Assembly (NCBI RefSeq): GCF_965363235.1
Contig: NC_134844.1
Span: forward strand, 54,866,872-54,930,871
Direction: 5' to 3'
Length of the DNA: 64,000 bases
Origin: Mytilus galloprovincialis
Lineage: Eukaryota; Mollusca; Bivalvia; Mytilida; Mytilidae
Shown here: piece by piece, positions 11,023 through 21,599 of the stretch
Numbering within the stretch: the first letter of the stretch is position 1
Layout: every line of letters starts with the position of its first letter
Notes under the pieces: model-generated
What the model saw: only the letters and a program-made list of their open reading frames with translations
The model's database searches: none
What the model was told of the DNA's origin: nothing
Position numbers and translations under genes: made by a program

Positions 11023-11590
11023 TTTGCAATGATAATCATCAAATTTAACAGTAAACTCTCATTATGAAGGCCAAGTAAAATGTGTTTTTTAGATAATGTA
11101 AAGTTCACAAAATATTGTTTCAATTTTTGTGAAAAAGATTGTGTTATTGGACATTCATAGAATAAATGCTCCATGGTGGTTTCATCAGAAACCTTATAAA
11201 AAGTACAAAGCTTTGAATCTTTAAGTTTAACTTTATACAAAAAAGTATTAGTTGTTGCAATTATTTTATGTAAAAATGTGTATTGAAAAGTTCTTTAGTA
11301 AGTACTTTTACAGGATTTTCTTAAAATAATATAATATTCTGACCAATCTTAATTTCAATACCTAGTGAGTTCTCCCATTGTAAGAACTTTTCTGTTGGCA
11401 GTTGCACATTTTTGTCAACAAGATCTTTGTACACACACTTTACCTTTTTGTTACACAATAATCTTTCCAAAAATTATCAATATAGTTAAAAGGTTAAAAA
11501 TTCACATGTGTAATGTTTTCGTTAATATGTTCTCTAATTTACTTTGGAATGTTTGCAATGAGAACATAATACTTTATTTTTGAGTTTTAT
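10908..11590 (-). pseudogene. LINE (non-LTR retrotransposon) ORF2 C-terminal remnant
   Basis: Minus-strand frames give LPTEKFLQWENSLGIEIKIG, then VKVLTKELFNTHFYIK, then KLCTFYKVSDETTMEHLFYE and CPITQSF, then HILLGLHNESLLLNLMIIIA. This is the layout after the reverse transcriptase core in many LINE ORF2 proteins, ending in a zf-RVT-like CxxC...HxxxxC motif. Here the second Cys has become Tyr. Stops and frame changes separate the blocks near 11300, and there is no RT core, so it is a decayed 3' fragment. Its low-coordinate end runs into repeat R2, which is either inserted there or part of the element's tail. Confidence 0.7.
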
Positions 11591-11613
11591 CTGGGCTTAT
11601 CATTTTGTACTTG

Positions 11614-11638
11614 TATATATATATATATATATATATAA
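11614..11638. repeat. (TA)n microsatellite
   Basis: About twelve TA dinucleotides in a row. A similar array is at about 43487-43512. Confidence 0.9.
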
Positions 11639-13227
11639 GTAAAAAGTGATTTAATGAATGAATATAGTATTTGATTGATATCTTTATTAAAACGTCCTTT
11701 TCATATTAATATCTTATTATGCGTTCAATGCGATAATTCAGAAATCCTAAATGGAACACAGGATGTGTGTAAGACGTGAATAACCCAATTTTCGGACCGG
11801 GTGTGCCTTGTAAGATGTCATTATTGATTTTAAACACCAAATTATATCACACCCTTACGACAACAGTTCATAATGCACTTATATCGAGAACACTATGTTC
11901 TCAAATTAATGATAACGCATATCCTTTTGTAAAACAAGTATGGAAACCTGAAGTAAACTGGCGATTCCCACGAAAGCCTCGAAATCATTACCAAACACCT
12001 AGCCCAAAGTACATTGCCACAACAACTTTACACAACAACTTTACAAAAAATCATCTGAAAATGTGACATGCGTCCTTATATATAATTTGTACGGCATTCA
12101 TTGGAATAGCAATCTCATTTATAACATTAAAAAAAATTAAAAAAATAAGTGTACGAATGATCCCCAAAGGTTTCCAATCATAAAACTTAAAACAAACATT
12201 TTATATAAAAAATTCCGAAGTTGGTAATAAAAAAACAATGAACAGTGACGTGTAATGCATATTTGAACGCAGAAATGAAGACAGTATGATTGATTCCAAA
12301 TTGCAAAAGAATATTTTATGCTTTCAATTATGTTTTTATCGAAAATCGATGGGCGTTGAAAGGATGTCTACCATAATGTCACAATTTTAATTTTAATCTT
12401 AATTTGTCAGGGCCAAGTTGTTACAAATCATCAAAAAGAATATACACAACATCAGATGTTCGAAAAAAACCCTATAACATCAAATTCCTTTGCAAAACGA
12501 ACATTTCGATATATATAGAAAATAAAGAGTAATGAACAAATCATCAAAATAAAACGGTCACATGGTGGTTTAACATTATAATGTCACATCATCGCTAATA
12601 TGATGTTTTTAACGTTCCCTCTTAAGGTAAAGTTTGTTTGCGTTTTGGTGTTTTAGAAAGGTATCTTTTTTTATAAAACGATTACCTTAAATATGAATCT
12701 TCAATACTTTGTTTATTTAACTTTGTTAAAATGCATTCCTCGTTTCAATTTAAAATTGTTCTTTTGGGAATAAACCCTGATTTTCAGTACATTTCAATTT
12801 GTCAGAAATTCAACAACCAAAAAAAATCATAAAATATTTACACAAATCGTCCGATGACGAATGTGGAAATTCAAATAAAACTTGCATCAACCATATATAC
12901 AAATCGTATCAATTAGAATGCTGATCAACTCTGACTTAATATAATAAATTGACAAAAACTGCAAAAATTCAAATTGGGAAATTTATTATATGTGCGATAA
13001 TAGTTAATGTTTATGAGTTAAATGAAATATATAAAATAATTCGGTGAGACCACACCAAACAAAACCCCTACTGGTCAGGATAATTTTCGAACTAAAAATC
13101 TTCAAAGGGGACTTAAATTATTTCAAATTTGACTTAAATATTTCACAAGAACATATCTAATAAGTATTTGTAAAAAGAGACAAATTGAATATAACTGAAT
13201 ACACAATGATACTCTTTTGGAATATGC
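11639..13227. other. no supported gene; one unrecognised open frame
   Basis: An open plus-strand frame runs 11776-12066 (96 codons, starting GTG). It includes VKQVWKPEVNWRFPRKPRNH but matches no family I know. It has no ATG at its start and no clear splice signals, so I do not call it a gene. The rest is AT-rich sequence with no recognised repeats. Confidence 0.4.
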
Positions 13228-13600
13228 GAGTGAATGTGTTATACTGTTTCAACACTGTTCCAGGTTAGCTATATAAAGGGAGGGTTTGGCACCAGCAAAC
13301 ATGTTTTACCTCGCCACATTCTGTATGTGCCTGTCCAAAGTCAGGGGCCTGTTATTCAGTTGTTGTCGTTTGCTGCTGTGTATCATATTTTTTTCCCGTT
13401 TTTTTATTTGAACATAACTCAGGCCGTGAATTTTCTAGTTTGAATTGTTTTACATTTTCGTTTCGGGGACTTTTAAAGCTTACTGTGTGGTATGCATTTT
13501 GCTCATTTTTGAGGGCCGTACGGTAACCTAAAATTGGTAACTTTTATGTAATTTGGTCTCTGCAAGAAATTTGTCTCATTGACAATCATACTACATATTA
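13228..13600 (+). repeat. dispersed repeat R1, near-complete copy
   Basis: It runs from TGTTATACTGTTTCAACACTG through CCTGTCCAAAGTCAGGGGCC and GAGGGCCGTACGGTAACCT to AATTTGTCTCATTGACAATC. The last block is the usual 3' end of R1. This copy is diverged from the three in the tandem units. Confidence 0.8.
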
Positions 13601-13735
13601 TATCTTATTTTTAAATGTATAAAAGATACATTCATTCCACATCTTTTTACTTTCCTATAATATTTAAAGAAGTTCTCAGGTCTCGTTTGCCGATTGATCT
13701 AAGAGTTTATCTACAGTTATCACTATCATGTCAAC

Positions 13736-14003
13736 ATTGTGGTTGTGAATAAGACCCCGCTCGTAGTACGGGCGTTCGACTTCGATCCTTATTTACTAGG
13801 ATTGCCAGTCTCAGTTTCCTACACGGCGAAGGTTTGTTGCCTTCTCTGTGCTCTCCGGCTTCCTCCACCAATAAAAACAAACTTGGACGCCATTATTTGT
13901 TTGTTGGTGTCTATAATAATTTCTTATATTGTAATATTTAATGAAAAAAAAAAAATAGATTCTATTACAAAGAGTGCTGAAAGCGGTGTTAATCACCAAC
14001 AAT
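13736..14003 (+). repeat. SINE-like dispersed repeat R5
   Basis: It contains GGGCGTTCGACTTCGATCC, which looks like a Pol III B box, then CGGCTTCCTCCACCAATAAAA and, near the end, AGTGCTGAAAGCGGTGTTAA. I recognise the tail as a common bivalve repeat. Partial copies lie at about 40575-40680 and 51185-51280. The open frames in both directions across it are repeat shadows. Confidence 0.65.
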
Positions 14004-15050
14004 AAATTGTCAAAGAATGTCGTTAAAGGTGCGTCACAGCAGAAGATTGTACTGTGTACAATGTATTTGTCTTCGATATTTTTTGGTTGAAATACATATT
14101 AAAACTTGGTAAAGTGTTTCTTATTACGTGCAAAATTACGCAATGATTAATCGGTATAAAATCGCATAACGCTGAATTTGTTCTTTAGTAACAAATAAAA
14201 TTGAATTGTAAATCACAGAAAAAATCCTTCAAATGATATTATTTGTATAAGCTAAAAACTTAATACTAGTCTTCCATTTAGCCTTTTAAAAATTCTAAAA
14301 AATTGAATAAAAAAGTTAATTAACTCTGAATGCGATACCGTAAAGTTTGTTTACAGTTTATCAATGTCTATTTGATAGTTCTATTATTGTTAGTGTTCTG
14401 ACTCAGTGCAAGAAGAATGTTCATATTGCCTTTATCCTATACCCCTGCTCTCCAATGCTCTTATATTTTTTTATTAGGTTTGGCTTTCTCGACCACAAAT
14501 CAATCGGTCAGTGAATATAAAAATCATAAGTATTTTATGTAAAACTACGTTTGGACGGCATTAATTTTACAGTTGGATTTTCACAAACCATGCGTTGAAA
14601 GACACAGAATTGTCTGAAGTATATTTGTTTATTTGGTCATAATTTTTTCTTCAGTTATTTTTGTTTTCTCCTGATGCGAATCATCAGAAATTGATAATTA
14701 ACGCTTCCCAACAAATATATTACTAAATAAACAAATTAGCATATCCTGGAATCAGTATGTCAATATATATGTTCCTGGCCTATCACAGTTCTGCTTCTAT
14801 TGTACCAAGTTGATTAAAATCCAACCAGAAATAGGCCCTAAATATTTTTTTATGAAAAAAAACCGTAGATTTATATGAAATATATATAAAAAAAAAATTG
14901 TAGGTGACGAATATAATATATATGGCCATAGAGTGTATATTGCACATCTTTCGTTCATGGAGAAACAATACGTTTTCCCCGCATTTCTTTTTTTATTCAC
15001 AGAAACAATACGTTTATAGATTATAGTGGAATGCATTTATTACTATAGTA
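14004..15050. other. no gene or repeat recognised
   Basis: AT-rich intronic or intergenic sequence. Minus-strand frames at 14783-15036 are hydrophobic, low-complexity translations of A/T runs and are not supported as genes. Confidence 0.4.
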
Positions 15051-15690
15051 TGAATGAATGGGTATTTTTATAATGGCCCTGTTATATGTCCAAGGTCTGT
15101 AATAATGGTCGAGGAAGTCTGTAATGGCCCGAGGCAACGCCGAGGGCCATTACAGACATCCAAGGCCATTATTACCATTATAAAAACACCCATTTCTTAA
15201 TACATTTATTAACCAACTGAAAAAAGTATATGTGTTGCTGCCAACTTGATGTACTCTCTTAATCTTTTAATGACAGTTTAGTTTGAAAAAAAATAATGTG
15301 TACTTCACCATGATCAAGCTTTAAATATACCAAATATCCAAGATATTAAGTTGAAAGAAGTTATGTGTTGAAAAACTGGATGAACATTGATCCCTTTATA
15401 TGGTTCTTTAATGTTTGTTGCTGGTTACTAAATTAAATAAAATACAAAAAGGTATTATACTCTTTACAGCTTAATTTTAAAACTGGGCTTAATACAGACA
15501 AGCTGGGCATTAATACAGGGCCATTACAGAAAAACAGGGCCATTACAGAAATAACAGGGCCATTACAGAAAAACAGGGCCATCACAGAAAAAAAAAACGG
15601 GGCCATTACAGAAAAACAGGGCCTTTACAGAAAATGTTATTTTTAATAACCAATCATTTTTGGCAAAACTGTACTTAGTTGGTTAATAAA
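15051..15690. mobile_element. composite element: nested hairpin plus GGCCATTACAG tandem repeat
   Basis: Outer arms 15058-15076 and 15175-15193 pair with one mismatch. Inner arms 15117-15130 (GTCTGTAATGGCCC) and 15144-15157 pair perfectly around a 13-nt loop. Further right, 15204-15216 (TTATTAACCAACT) is inverted against AGTTGGTTAATAA near 15677. Between them, 15523-15632 holds about six tandem copies of a 20-bp unit with GGGCCATTACAGAAAAACA. The hairpin and the tandem units share GGCCATTACAGA, so they probably belong to one element. Confidence 0.7.
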
Positions 15691-15783
15691 ACACGTCAAT
15701 AGTACGTGACTTTGACGTTAACATACGACGTTACCAAAAAGGACACCAATATCGTGCGTAACGTCATATTATATTATACATAC

Positions 15784-16083
15784 CTCAGCGAATGTTGAGG
15801 CTGCTACAAAGCTATTTCCTGTACTTTCAATCAGTTCACCATGATAATTACTACCCCCAGGTTCAGCATCATATATCTGACAAGTCTTATTCGATGTGAT
15901 AAAGTTTATAGATTTGCATAATTGTACTCTAGAGCAAAATTGGGCACACAATGACCACATCGGCATCGATAGCTCAAACAGCATATGCCCTGTATATATT
16001 TTATCATTTTGTTTTTTTATAACGACTATTTCACATAAAGTCCAGGCAAAGAGAAAAACTAATGAGAATATCAAGCGGTACAT
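15784..16083 (-). CDS. first exon of PAN-EGF-lectin gene: signal peptide and PAN/apple module
   Basis: The minus-strand ATG at 16083-16081 opens 100 codons that end at GCTGAG|GTATGT (exon phase 0). Residues 1-17 (MYRLIFSLVFLFAWTLC) form a typical signal peptide. Residues about 40-90 include LCAQFCSRVQLCKSINF and TCQIYDAEPG, the Cys pattern and S-x-NF...C-x-x-Y core of a PAN/apple-like domain. Such modules bind protein or sugar partners outside the cell. The next two exons found are EGF-like (5738-5852) and F5/8C (4636-4848), with matching phases across an intron of about 9.9 kb. The architecture suggests a secreted recognition or lectin protein; that role is inferred. I chose this ATG because it is the only one that places the hydrophobic segment at the N-terminus. 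Confidence 0.75.
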
Positions 16084-16559
16084 TTTTGTACTTTAAAAAA
16101 TACTGTTGTTGTGTTACATTTTCAGCGCTGTTTCTGATAACATTTGTGTGTATTTCAGCCTTTCATAAGGGCTTAAATATATTTTCGGTTGTCACGGACG
16201 ATTTTGTTTAAATTGAAATACTTTAATTTGACTCCTATTCAAACACTTTACCATGTTAACCAATACAGTCTAAATTGATCTTCCGTGCGCTGAACAGATG
16301 GTTTTTTTTTCAAATTGAAACATTTGTCTACGATTTAAATGCAAAACTACTTTAAATTCATAGGTGATTTTAAAATAATCGTTTTCAAAATTAAAATCCA
16401 TGAAATTGCAATTACTGGATTCTAATGGAATATTTCCATTAATTTTAGAATATTAAGAGTTCCATACTAGCAAATGACTAATAATACCAGGAAATACACT
16501 TATTGACCGGCTATGAGGACATTAGCAAGTTTATTGTCCCCAGAGGGGCCACCTAGTGC

Positions 16560-16900
16560 CCAACTCGAAGCGGAGGGAGATAGTTGCCGTTGAGGTCACG
16601 GTAGGTATAGTGTCCGGCTAGGATCGTGGTTTTTCGAGTGAATTTGTCCTTTTTTTCGAGTGTAGATTGGGCTTTTTCGAGTGATAAAACATACGATCAA
16701 GTCAAGTTACTGCTAATTCGTAATTATAATAGTTTTTTACTTGACTACCCATCTTATTTTGAATACTATACATGTTTTGAGTTACAAAGAAGCACAATTT
16801 CCTTGTATTTAACCATTAAATTCAGTGTTTGTTATTGTCCGGGCTTTTTCGAGAGGAACTGTGAAACCGTCCGGGTTTTTAAACAAATGGTCCGGTTTTT
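16560..16900 (+). repeat. dispersed repeat R7 with TTTTTCGAGTG words
   Basis: TTTTTCGAGTG recurs several times (16630-16690 and near 16850), and GTAGGTATAGTGTCCGGCTAGGATC lies at the left end. The reverse complement is found at 22440-22960, with CACTCGAAAAA words and GATCCTAGCAGGACACTATACCTACC at its right end. The two copies are inverted relative to each other, about 6 kb apart. Open frames across it are shadows. Confidence 0.65.
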
Positions 16901-17230
16901 CTTAACGAAAATTTTAATAAGAAAACAGGTATTCTTGACTTTAAAAAATGACTTTTCTAGTTTATAAATGTAATGAATGAAAATATCATATATTCTCAAT
17001 AAATCACCAAAACATATTACTACGTTGATCAAAATGAACCTTTTTCAATTTATTGCAAATTTTCTTTTCAGAAAACTTCGACCACAACATTCCAGTATTA
17101 AATTAGAAATTATTGGATCCTTTATAAAAAGGTCTTTAGAACATAGTGCAGGGAACTCATAATATTTAATTTCAACTTCATGTTATGATATTTTTGTTGT
17201 CACAGTTAATAATATTTTTCGTGGTGAACC

Positions 17231-17430
17231 TCGGAGTTTTTATACGGTACGTATTATGGTAAACCGTTGTCCGTCCGTCCGTCGTCAACATGTCGGACAA
17301 TAACTCAAAAACGCTGTAACCAATTTACATGAAACTTCGGTGAATTGTTTATATCTATTGAGGTATCCTCCCTTTCGAATTTTATAAATTTTAGATTTTA
17401 CGTTTCCGAGTTATGGGATTTTATTAAACA
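17231..17430 (+). repeat. dispersed repeat with CCGTCCGTCCGTCG
   Basis: GTCCGTCCGTCCGTCGTCAAC, then ATGAAACTTCGGTGAATTG and GGTATCCTCCCTTTCG, form a recognisable bivalve repeat. A related stretch with CATGAAACTTCGGTGACTG and GGTTACCTCCCTTTTAG follows at 20730-20790. Confidence 0.6.
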
Positions 17431-17439
17431 AACTAGAGA

Positions 17440-17693
17440 CTCTAAAGAGCCTGTGTCGCTCACCTTGGTCTATGTGCTGCATATTAAACAAAGGACACTA
17501 TTCTACATTAAAAACAAGAATAGAATTCATGACAAATTTTCTGTTTTGGTGATAGTGACTTGTTTGTATATCTTACTTTACTGAACATCCTTGCTGTTTA
17601 CAGTTATCTCTATCTATAATGAACTTGGTCCATAAGTTTCAGAGGAAAAGATTTTTGTAAAAAAAAGTTTGCGTTGCAAATGATCCGCTATCC
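17440..17693 (+). repeat. left half of an interrupted bivalve repeat
   Basis: It contains AAGAGCCTGTGTCGCTCACC, TACTGAACATCCTTGCTG and ATAATGAACTTGGTCC, a familiar bivalve repeat. The sequence breaks at 17694 at a TTAA. Its expected far end, with CTCACTTGACCCTTTTGGG and CCAGGTGAGCTAAAAAGG, appears at 20645-20690. Confidence 0.6.
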
Positions 17694-18720
17694 TTAAAGG
17701 GAAACTTCGCAAAAAAATCAAAAATTGATATTATGTCCATTCTGTATAAAAATGCTCAAATTTATAGATATTAAAGTTTTATTCCGCTAAATAAGAGATC
17801 ACCATCGATTTTAAATTTTGAGTATCAGTTCTCTGCTCTCCGCCATCTTGTCACCTTCTCCGATGAAAAATCCCGATATGTCTATAAACCACAAAGGAAC
17901 AAAACTACAGTAAACGATGTAGTCGTAATTGCGTGTCGATATCTTGTCAATCGTACGGTTGTTTTATCTGACTGACTAACTTGATACGGAAAATGGTCTT
18001 ATATTTTTAAATAACCATATAGTCTGTTATTTTTAAACTGATAATATTGTAATTAGTTAAAAAGTCAAAGTTCAAATCATAAATAAGTGTTCCGTGGAAA
18101 TTGTTTTCGAAAATCTAATTCGTTCATAATTCTTTCAAGTAATAAACTTTATTTAAATAAATTCGGATCTTCCCTCATCTGATCACCAGCATGGCTAAAG
18201 GTATTACTCCCAAAGGTATTGGAAGGGGTGTAAGGTGACACGTCCAGGTATTCAATCGATTTCCTGTCCGGCTGGCTTGCAAGTTCATGCATCGTTTCAC
18301 TTCTGTAGGTATTGATCAGTGTACACGACCGTTACTTATAACTTTCCATTTTGAACTATCAGGTGCATGTATAATATACATTTTTGTCTTGCGTGTCCGA
18401 AAGTGATATTTATACTAGTCATTACTGAACTCATACGCTTGTTTATAAATAACATTTCTGGTGTAAAGAATATTATCTATAAAAAAAAAATTAATACAAA
18501 AAAAAAAATTGAAGAAATACAAATCTATTTACATATTTTTCCAAGGGTTAATTTGGGAAAATGTAATATATACTCATTGTCAATAGTTTAGGGCAGATTG
18601 GAACATACCAGAATTATTGATTTAAAAAAATGTGCGCACTTGTCGACGATTCGTGTATACATACGCCTGGGTAGAAAGTTACGGAACTATAGTCAGTAGC
18701 GCAATTTAAAATATGTAGAC

Positions 18721-18891
18721 ATGTATACATTGAACATAAGAAAGAAACATACATTTTGTGTAAATTGTGGTAAAAGTTTTGTAAATTATTATAGACTAGT
18801 CCACGTATGCCAACAGTATGTAATCAACGAATTCGATAGACTATTGTATACCAAAAGAAGAAGAAGAAAAAAAAGAAACAATTTGATTTAA
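18721..18891 (+). CDS. 56-codon frame with zinc-finger-like CxxC-H-x-C
   Basis: ATG at 18721 opens 56 codons ending TAA at 18889-18891. Residues 11-30 read TFCVNCGKSFVNYYRLVHVC, which has the CxxC, GKSF and L-x-x-H pattern of a C2H2/C2HC zinc finger. It is followed by a very basic tail (TKRRRRKKR). It lies inside the TTAA-bounded element at 17694-20511, so it may be the remnant of an element-encoded DNA-binding or integration protein. It is short and could be chance. I cannot assign a family, and no flanking exons were seen. Confidence 0.35.
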   Translation: MYTLNIRKKHTFCVNCGKSFVNYYRLVHVCQQYVINEFDRLLYTKRRRRKKRNNLI

Positions 18892-19833
18892 ATACAGGTC
18901 AATTTATAACTTGCTTTGGTTCATCGAAGTTAAGAACATAGTATACTCACAGATTTATATATCAATTAAATTGTTCTCGAATAAAGGACGAAATTTGTCA
19001 TCATCACAATTGTTCCAACATTCATGTAAAATATATGCAACTGGACGTACACTAATAATCCCCAAGGGATGTGAATATTTTCTAGGAAAACTATTGAGTA
19101 TCAATTTCGGGATTTATTTTCTTTCTTGATATTCAATGACAGCAATTTAAAGAATAAACTGCTTGTCGGATATTTGTCCGCTTTAGGGGTATTCTTGCAA
19201 GTTGAACAGACTTATAATAACATTCAAAAATAGGGAATGATAACATTAAATTCGTTGTCTTTTAATTTTAAACATCGTTGGTCAAATAGTTATTTAAGTA
19301 TATATATACGTTGGGAGACGACGATTATTATAGTAGTCTCAGATTTTAATAAGGACGTTCCCGATTATGAATAAATTTGGTTGACGTTTTTCACACTTGA
19401 AAAGAATATCTATTCGTAATTTTTCGATTCCATTCCAATACAAAAGTATTTTTTCTTTATTCGTACATATTATATTCCGCTTCGGTAGAGTTATCTTCAG
19501 ATAGTTTCATATATTAATTAATACATGGCTTTCAAAAGTCTAAATGTAAGTGTTCTCGTACATTTTTTCGCCCAATAAAGACAAATAAAAATGATTTAGT
19601 AAAGCTATTTCTAATTTCTAAGTCCCACTTTTTTATGAGACATAAATCAAGGACAAGACTTGTATATCATTTCATTCTGACATATGAATTAAGTTTCCCG
19701 TCTTTAACCGAAAATTGTGTATTTCTTAGTAAATTAACTTATTTGAATTCAAATAAATAATAGCACCAAATATAATTAAATAATTCCACGGCGACCAATT
19801 TTTATTTGTCATCAACTTGAATATGTATTTGTA

Positions 19834-20028
19834 ATGTGTGTATTAAATGCTCCCACTGATCCGAATAGACAGTCACACCTGGCAAGGTGTGCCCTAGAGG
19901 CGTGGTTAAATACCGAAGTGCAAATAACAATTTACCTTTCAACAAGCCATCTACGAGTATTACCACAGAACCGTGAATACACACTTCGTATAAACCTAGT
20001 CATAGCAGAGATAGTAAAAGGTCAATAA
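19834..20028 (+). CDS. unrecognised 64-codon open frame
   Basis: ATG at 19834 to TAA at 20026-20028. The peptide starts MCVLNAPTDPNRQSHLARCA and is more complex in composition, with GC content higher than the surrounding AT-rich DNA. It lies in the TTAA-bounded element. I do not recognise a family. The opposite strand is also open over 19802-19984, so this may not be coding at all. Confidence 0.25.
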   Translation: MCVLNAPTDPNRQSHLARCALEAWLNTEVQITIYLSTSHLRVLPQNREYTLRINLVIAEIVKGQ

Positions 20029-20511
20029 TCATGAGTACACCAACATATTGTCTTTACAGATTATTGTACTTTAATTTGTTCACCTTATCAGTCCGAAAAT
20101 GCATTTATTAAAAATAAATTTATAACTTTTTGTGTTGTCTACAAACATAATTCGAATATATACGTTTAACATAGATAATTTATCTCACGAATGAGTACAA
20201 TTGAACGTCTGTGCGTTTTATCTTCTTATTATCGGATGGTTATTAGATAAAGCATAAGTCATCGGCGCGCTTACGATTACGTTAAAATATGATTAAAAAC
20301 CAAGACTTTTAATGATTGTATTTTAAATCCCGGCATGCAAAAATCAGGAGAAAACGTCACGACCTACAGGAAGTAGTTGATATTTTTTCATTTATTATTG
20401 AATTTCTCCTTTATTACTGCACATATAGCGATAAAACTTTGTGAATATATATATTATGTCATAATGAACATATTTAAACCATAAGTAAAAAATCGTGAAT
20501 TTTCCCTTTAA

Positions 20512-20690
20512 CATTAAAATACAGTTATTAAGCTGCTCAGATTGTAATCTGTTCAACAGCAATTAAAACTCTAGACGTATATATCCGAGCATCACGGGAC
20601 GACACAATGTAAAAGTTAACGGACAACGAAAAGTGACGAGAAAAGCTCACTTGACCCTTTTGGGCCAGGTGAGCTAAAAAGGGGTGATTT
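20512..20690 (+). repeat. right half of the interrupted bivalve repeat
   Basis: It resumes after the TTAA border and ends with AAAAGCTCACTTGACCC and GGGCCAGGTGAGCTAAAAAG, a familiar terminal hairpin of this repeat (AGCTCAC...GTGAGCT). Confidence 0.6.
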
Positions 20691-20817
20691 TACAGTTTTC
20701 GGAAAATATTTGTAAAGTGCTTTGAGGAGTTTTCATGAAACTTCGGTGACTGCTTTTTATAGATTAAGGTTACCTCCCTTTTAGTTTTATTTTCCATTGA
20801 GAAATTATTTATAGGTT

Positions 20818-21011
20818 TCATAACGAATGAGAATGGATATCGCTTGATATCATCTCGAGTTATTTAATTTCAATATAATAATAAACGAAGCTCCGGCGAG
20901 TTGATTATTACTATTCAAATTAAATAACGAGAGGAAATTACTTACTTACTTACTTGAATTAAATAACGAGAGTTGATACAAGCGATACCCCATTCTCACA
21001 AGTTGTTAACC
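20818..21011. mobile_element. foldback element of about 190 bp
   Basis: Left arm about 20820-20870 (GAGAATGGATATCGCTTG ... GAGTTATTTAATTT) pairs imperfectly with right arm about 20955-21011 (AATTAAATAACGAGAGTTG ... CGATACCCCATTCTC). An inner arm pair also has TTATTTAATTT and AAATTAAATAACGAG. (CTTA)4 lies at 20938-20955. Confidence 0.65.
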
Positions 21012-21270
21012 CTATTTGTCTTATGGTCAACACTCGAATTGTGTCAAACTAAAAATTCCGCGAATCCTTGGTCTAGTATTTTGCACATGAAATGTACATC
21101 GTCGTAACCTTTGGTGGTCATCAATGATTTAACGAATAGCCAATGGTAATGCCGTAAGATCGTCTTATCATGCTGGATAAGCAAATCAAATTAACGCAGA
21201 TTTTCGTATCACACTCCGTGCAGTGTGATATGAATAATGTTTATTCGTGAAAGAAATATATATGATAAAT

Positions 21271-21430
21271 AAACTCATCATAGATACCAGGATTAAATTT
21301 TGTATTTACGCCAGACGCGCGTTTCGTCTACAAAAGACGCATCAGTGACGCTCGAATCCAAAAAAGTTAAAAAGGCCAAATAAAGTACGAAGTTGAAGAG
21401 CATTGAGGACCAAAATTCTTAAAAGTTTTG
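21271..21430 (+). repeat. dispersed repeat R2 (CGCGCGTTTCGTCTAC family)
   Basis: It runs from AAACTCATCATAGATACCAGG through CGCCAGACGCGCGTTTCGTC and CATCAGTGACGCTCGAATCC to AAGTTGAAGAGCATTGAGGA. It matches 10858-11022 in reverse and 39257-39682. Confidence 0.8.
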
Positions 21431-21599
21431 CCAAATACAGTTAAGGTAATATAAGCCACAACCATAAGAGAATGAACTTTATGCTTTGAAAACGCGACGG
21501 GCGTATCATGTGCCCATGGCGCAGCTGTTTATTAAAAAAAAAAGGAGTAAGAAACCTACTGGACAGCAGAGAAGAATCAGAAAAAATGCATTTTTTTTG

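Larger units (their letters stand above)
17694..20511. mobile_element. 2.8 kb TTAA-bounded element inserted into another repeat
   Basis: The left end is TTAAAGGGAAACTTCGC (17694-17710). The right end, read in reverse complement from 20511, is TTAAAGGGAAAATTCACG. This gives TIRs of about 15 bp and a TTAA at both borders, as expected of piggyBac-like or other TTAA-specific elements. The flanks belong to one bivalve repeat split in two, which supports a real insertion. No full transposase is visible. The only frames of note are a small Cys/His frame at 18721-18891 and a frame at 19834-20028. Confidence 0.6.

Noticed and set aside
11776..12066. A 96-codon frame that might be an exon
   Set aside because: No ATG, no clear splice borders and no recognised motif; kept only as a note.
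13739..14005. Two overlapping frames on opposite strands at R5
   Set aside because: Both lie on a SINE-like repeat with a B-box-like motif and have no protein family features.
14783..15036. Minus-strand lysine- and phenylalanine-rich frames
   Set aside because: Low-complexity A/T translation with no splice signals or known motif.
20930..20960. TTAC/CTTA repeat as a regulatory site
   Set aside because: Only four units at the loop of a foldback element; nothing suggests a function.
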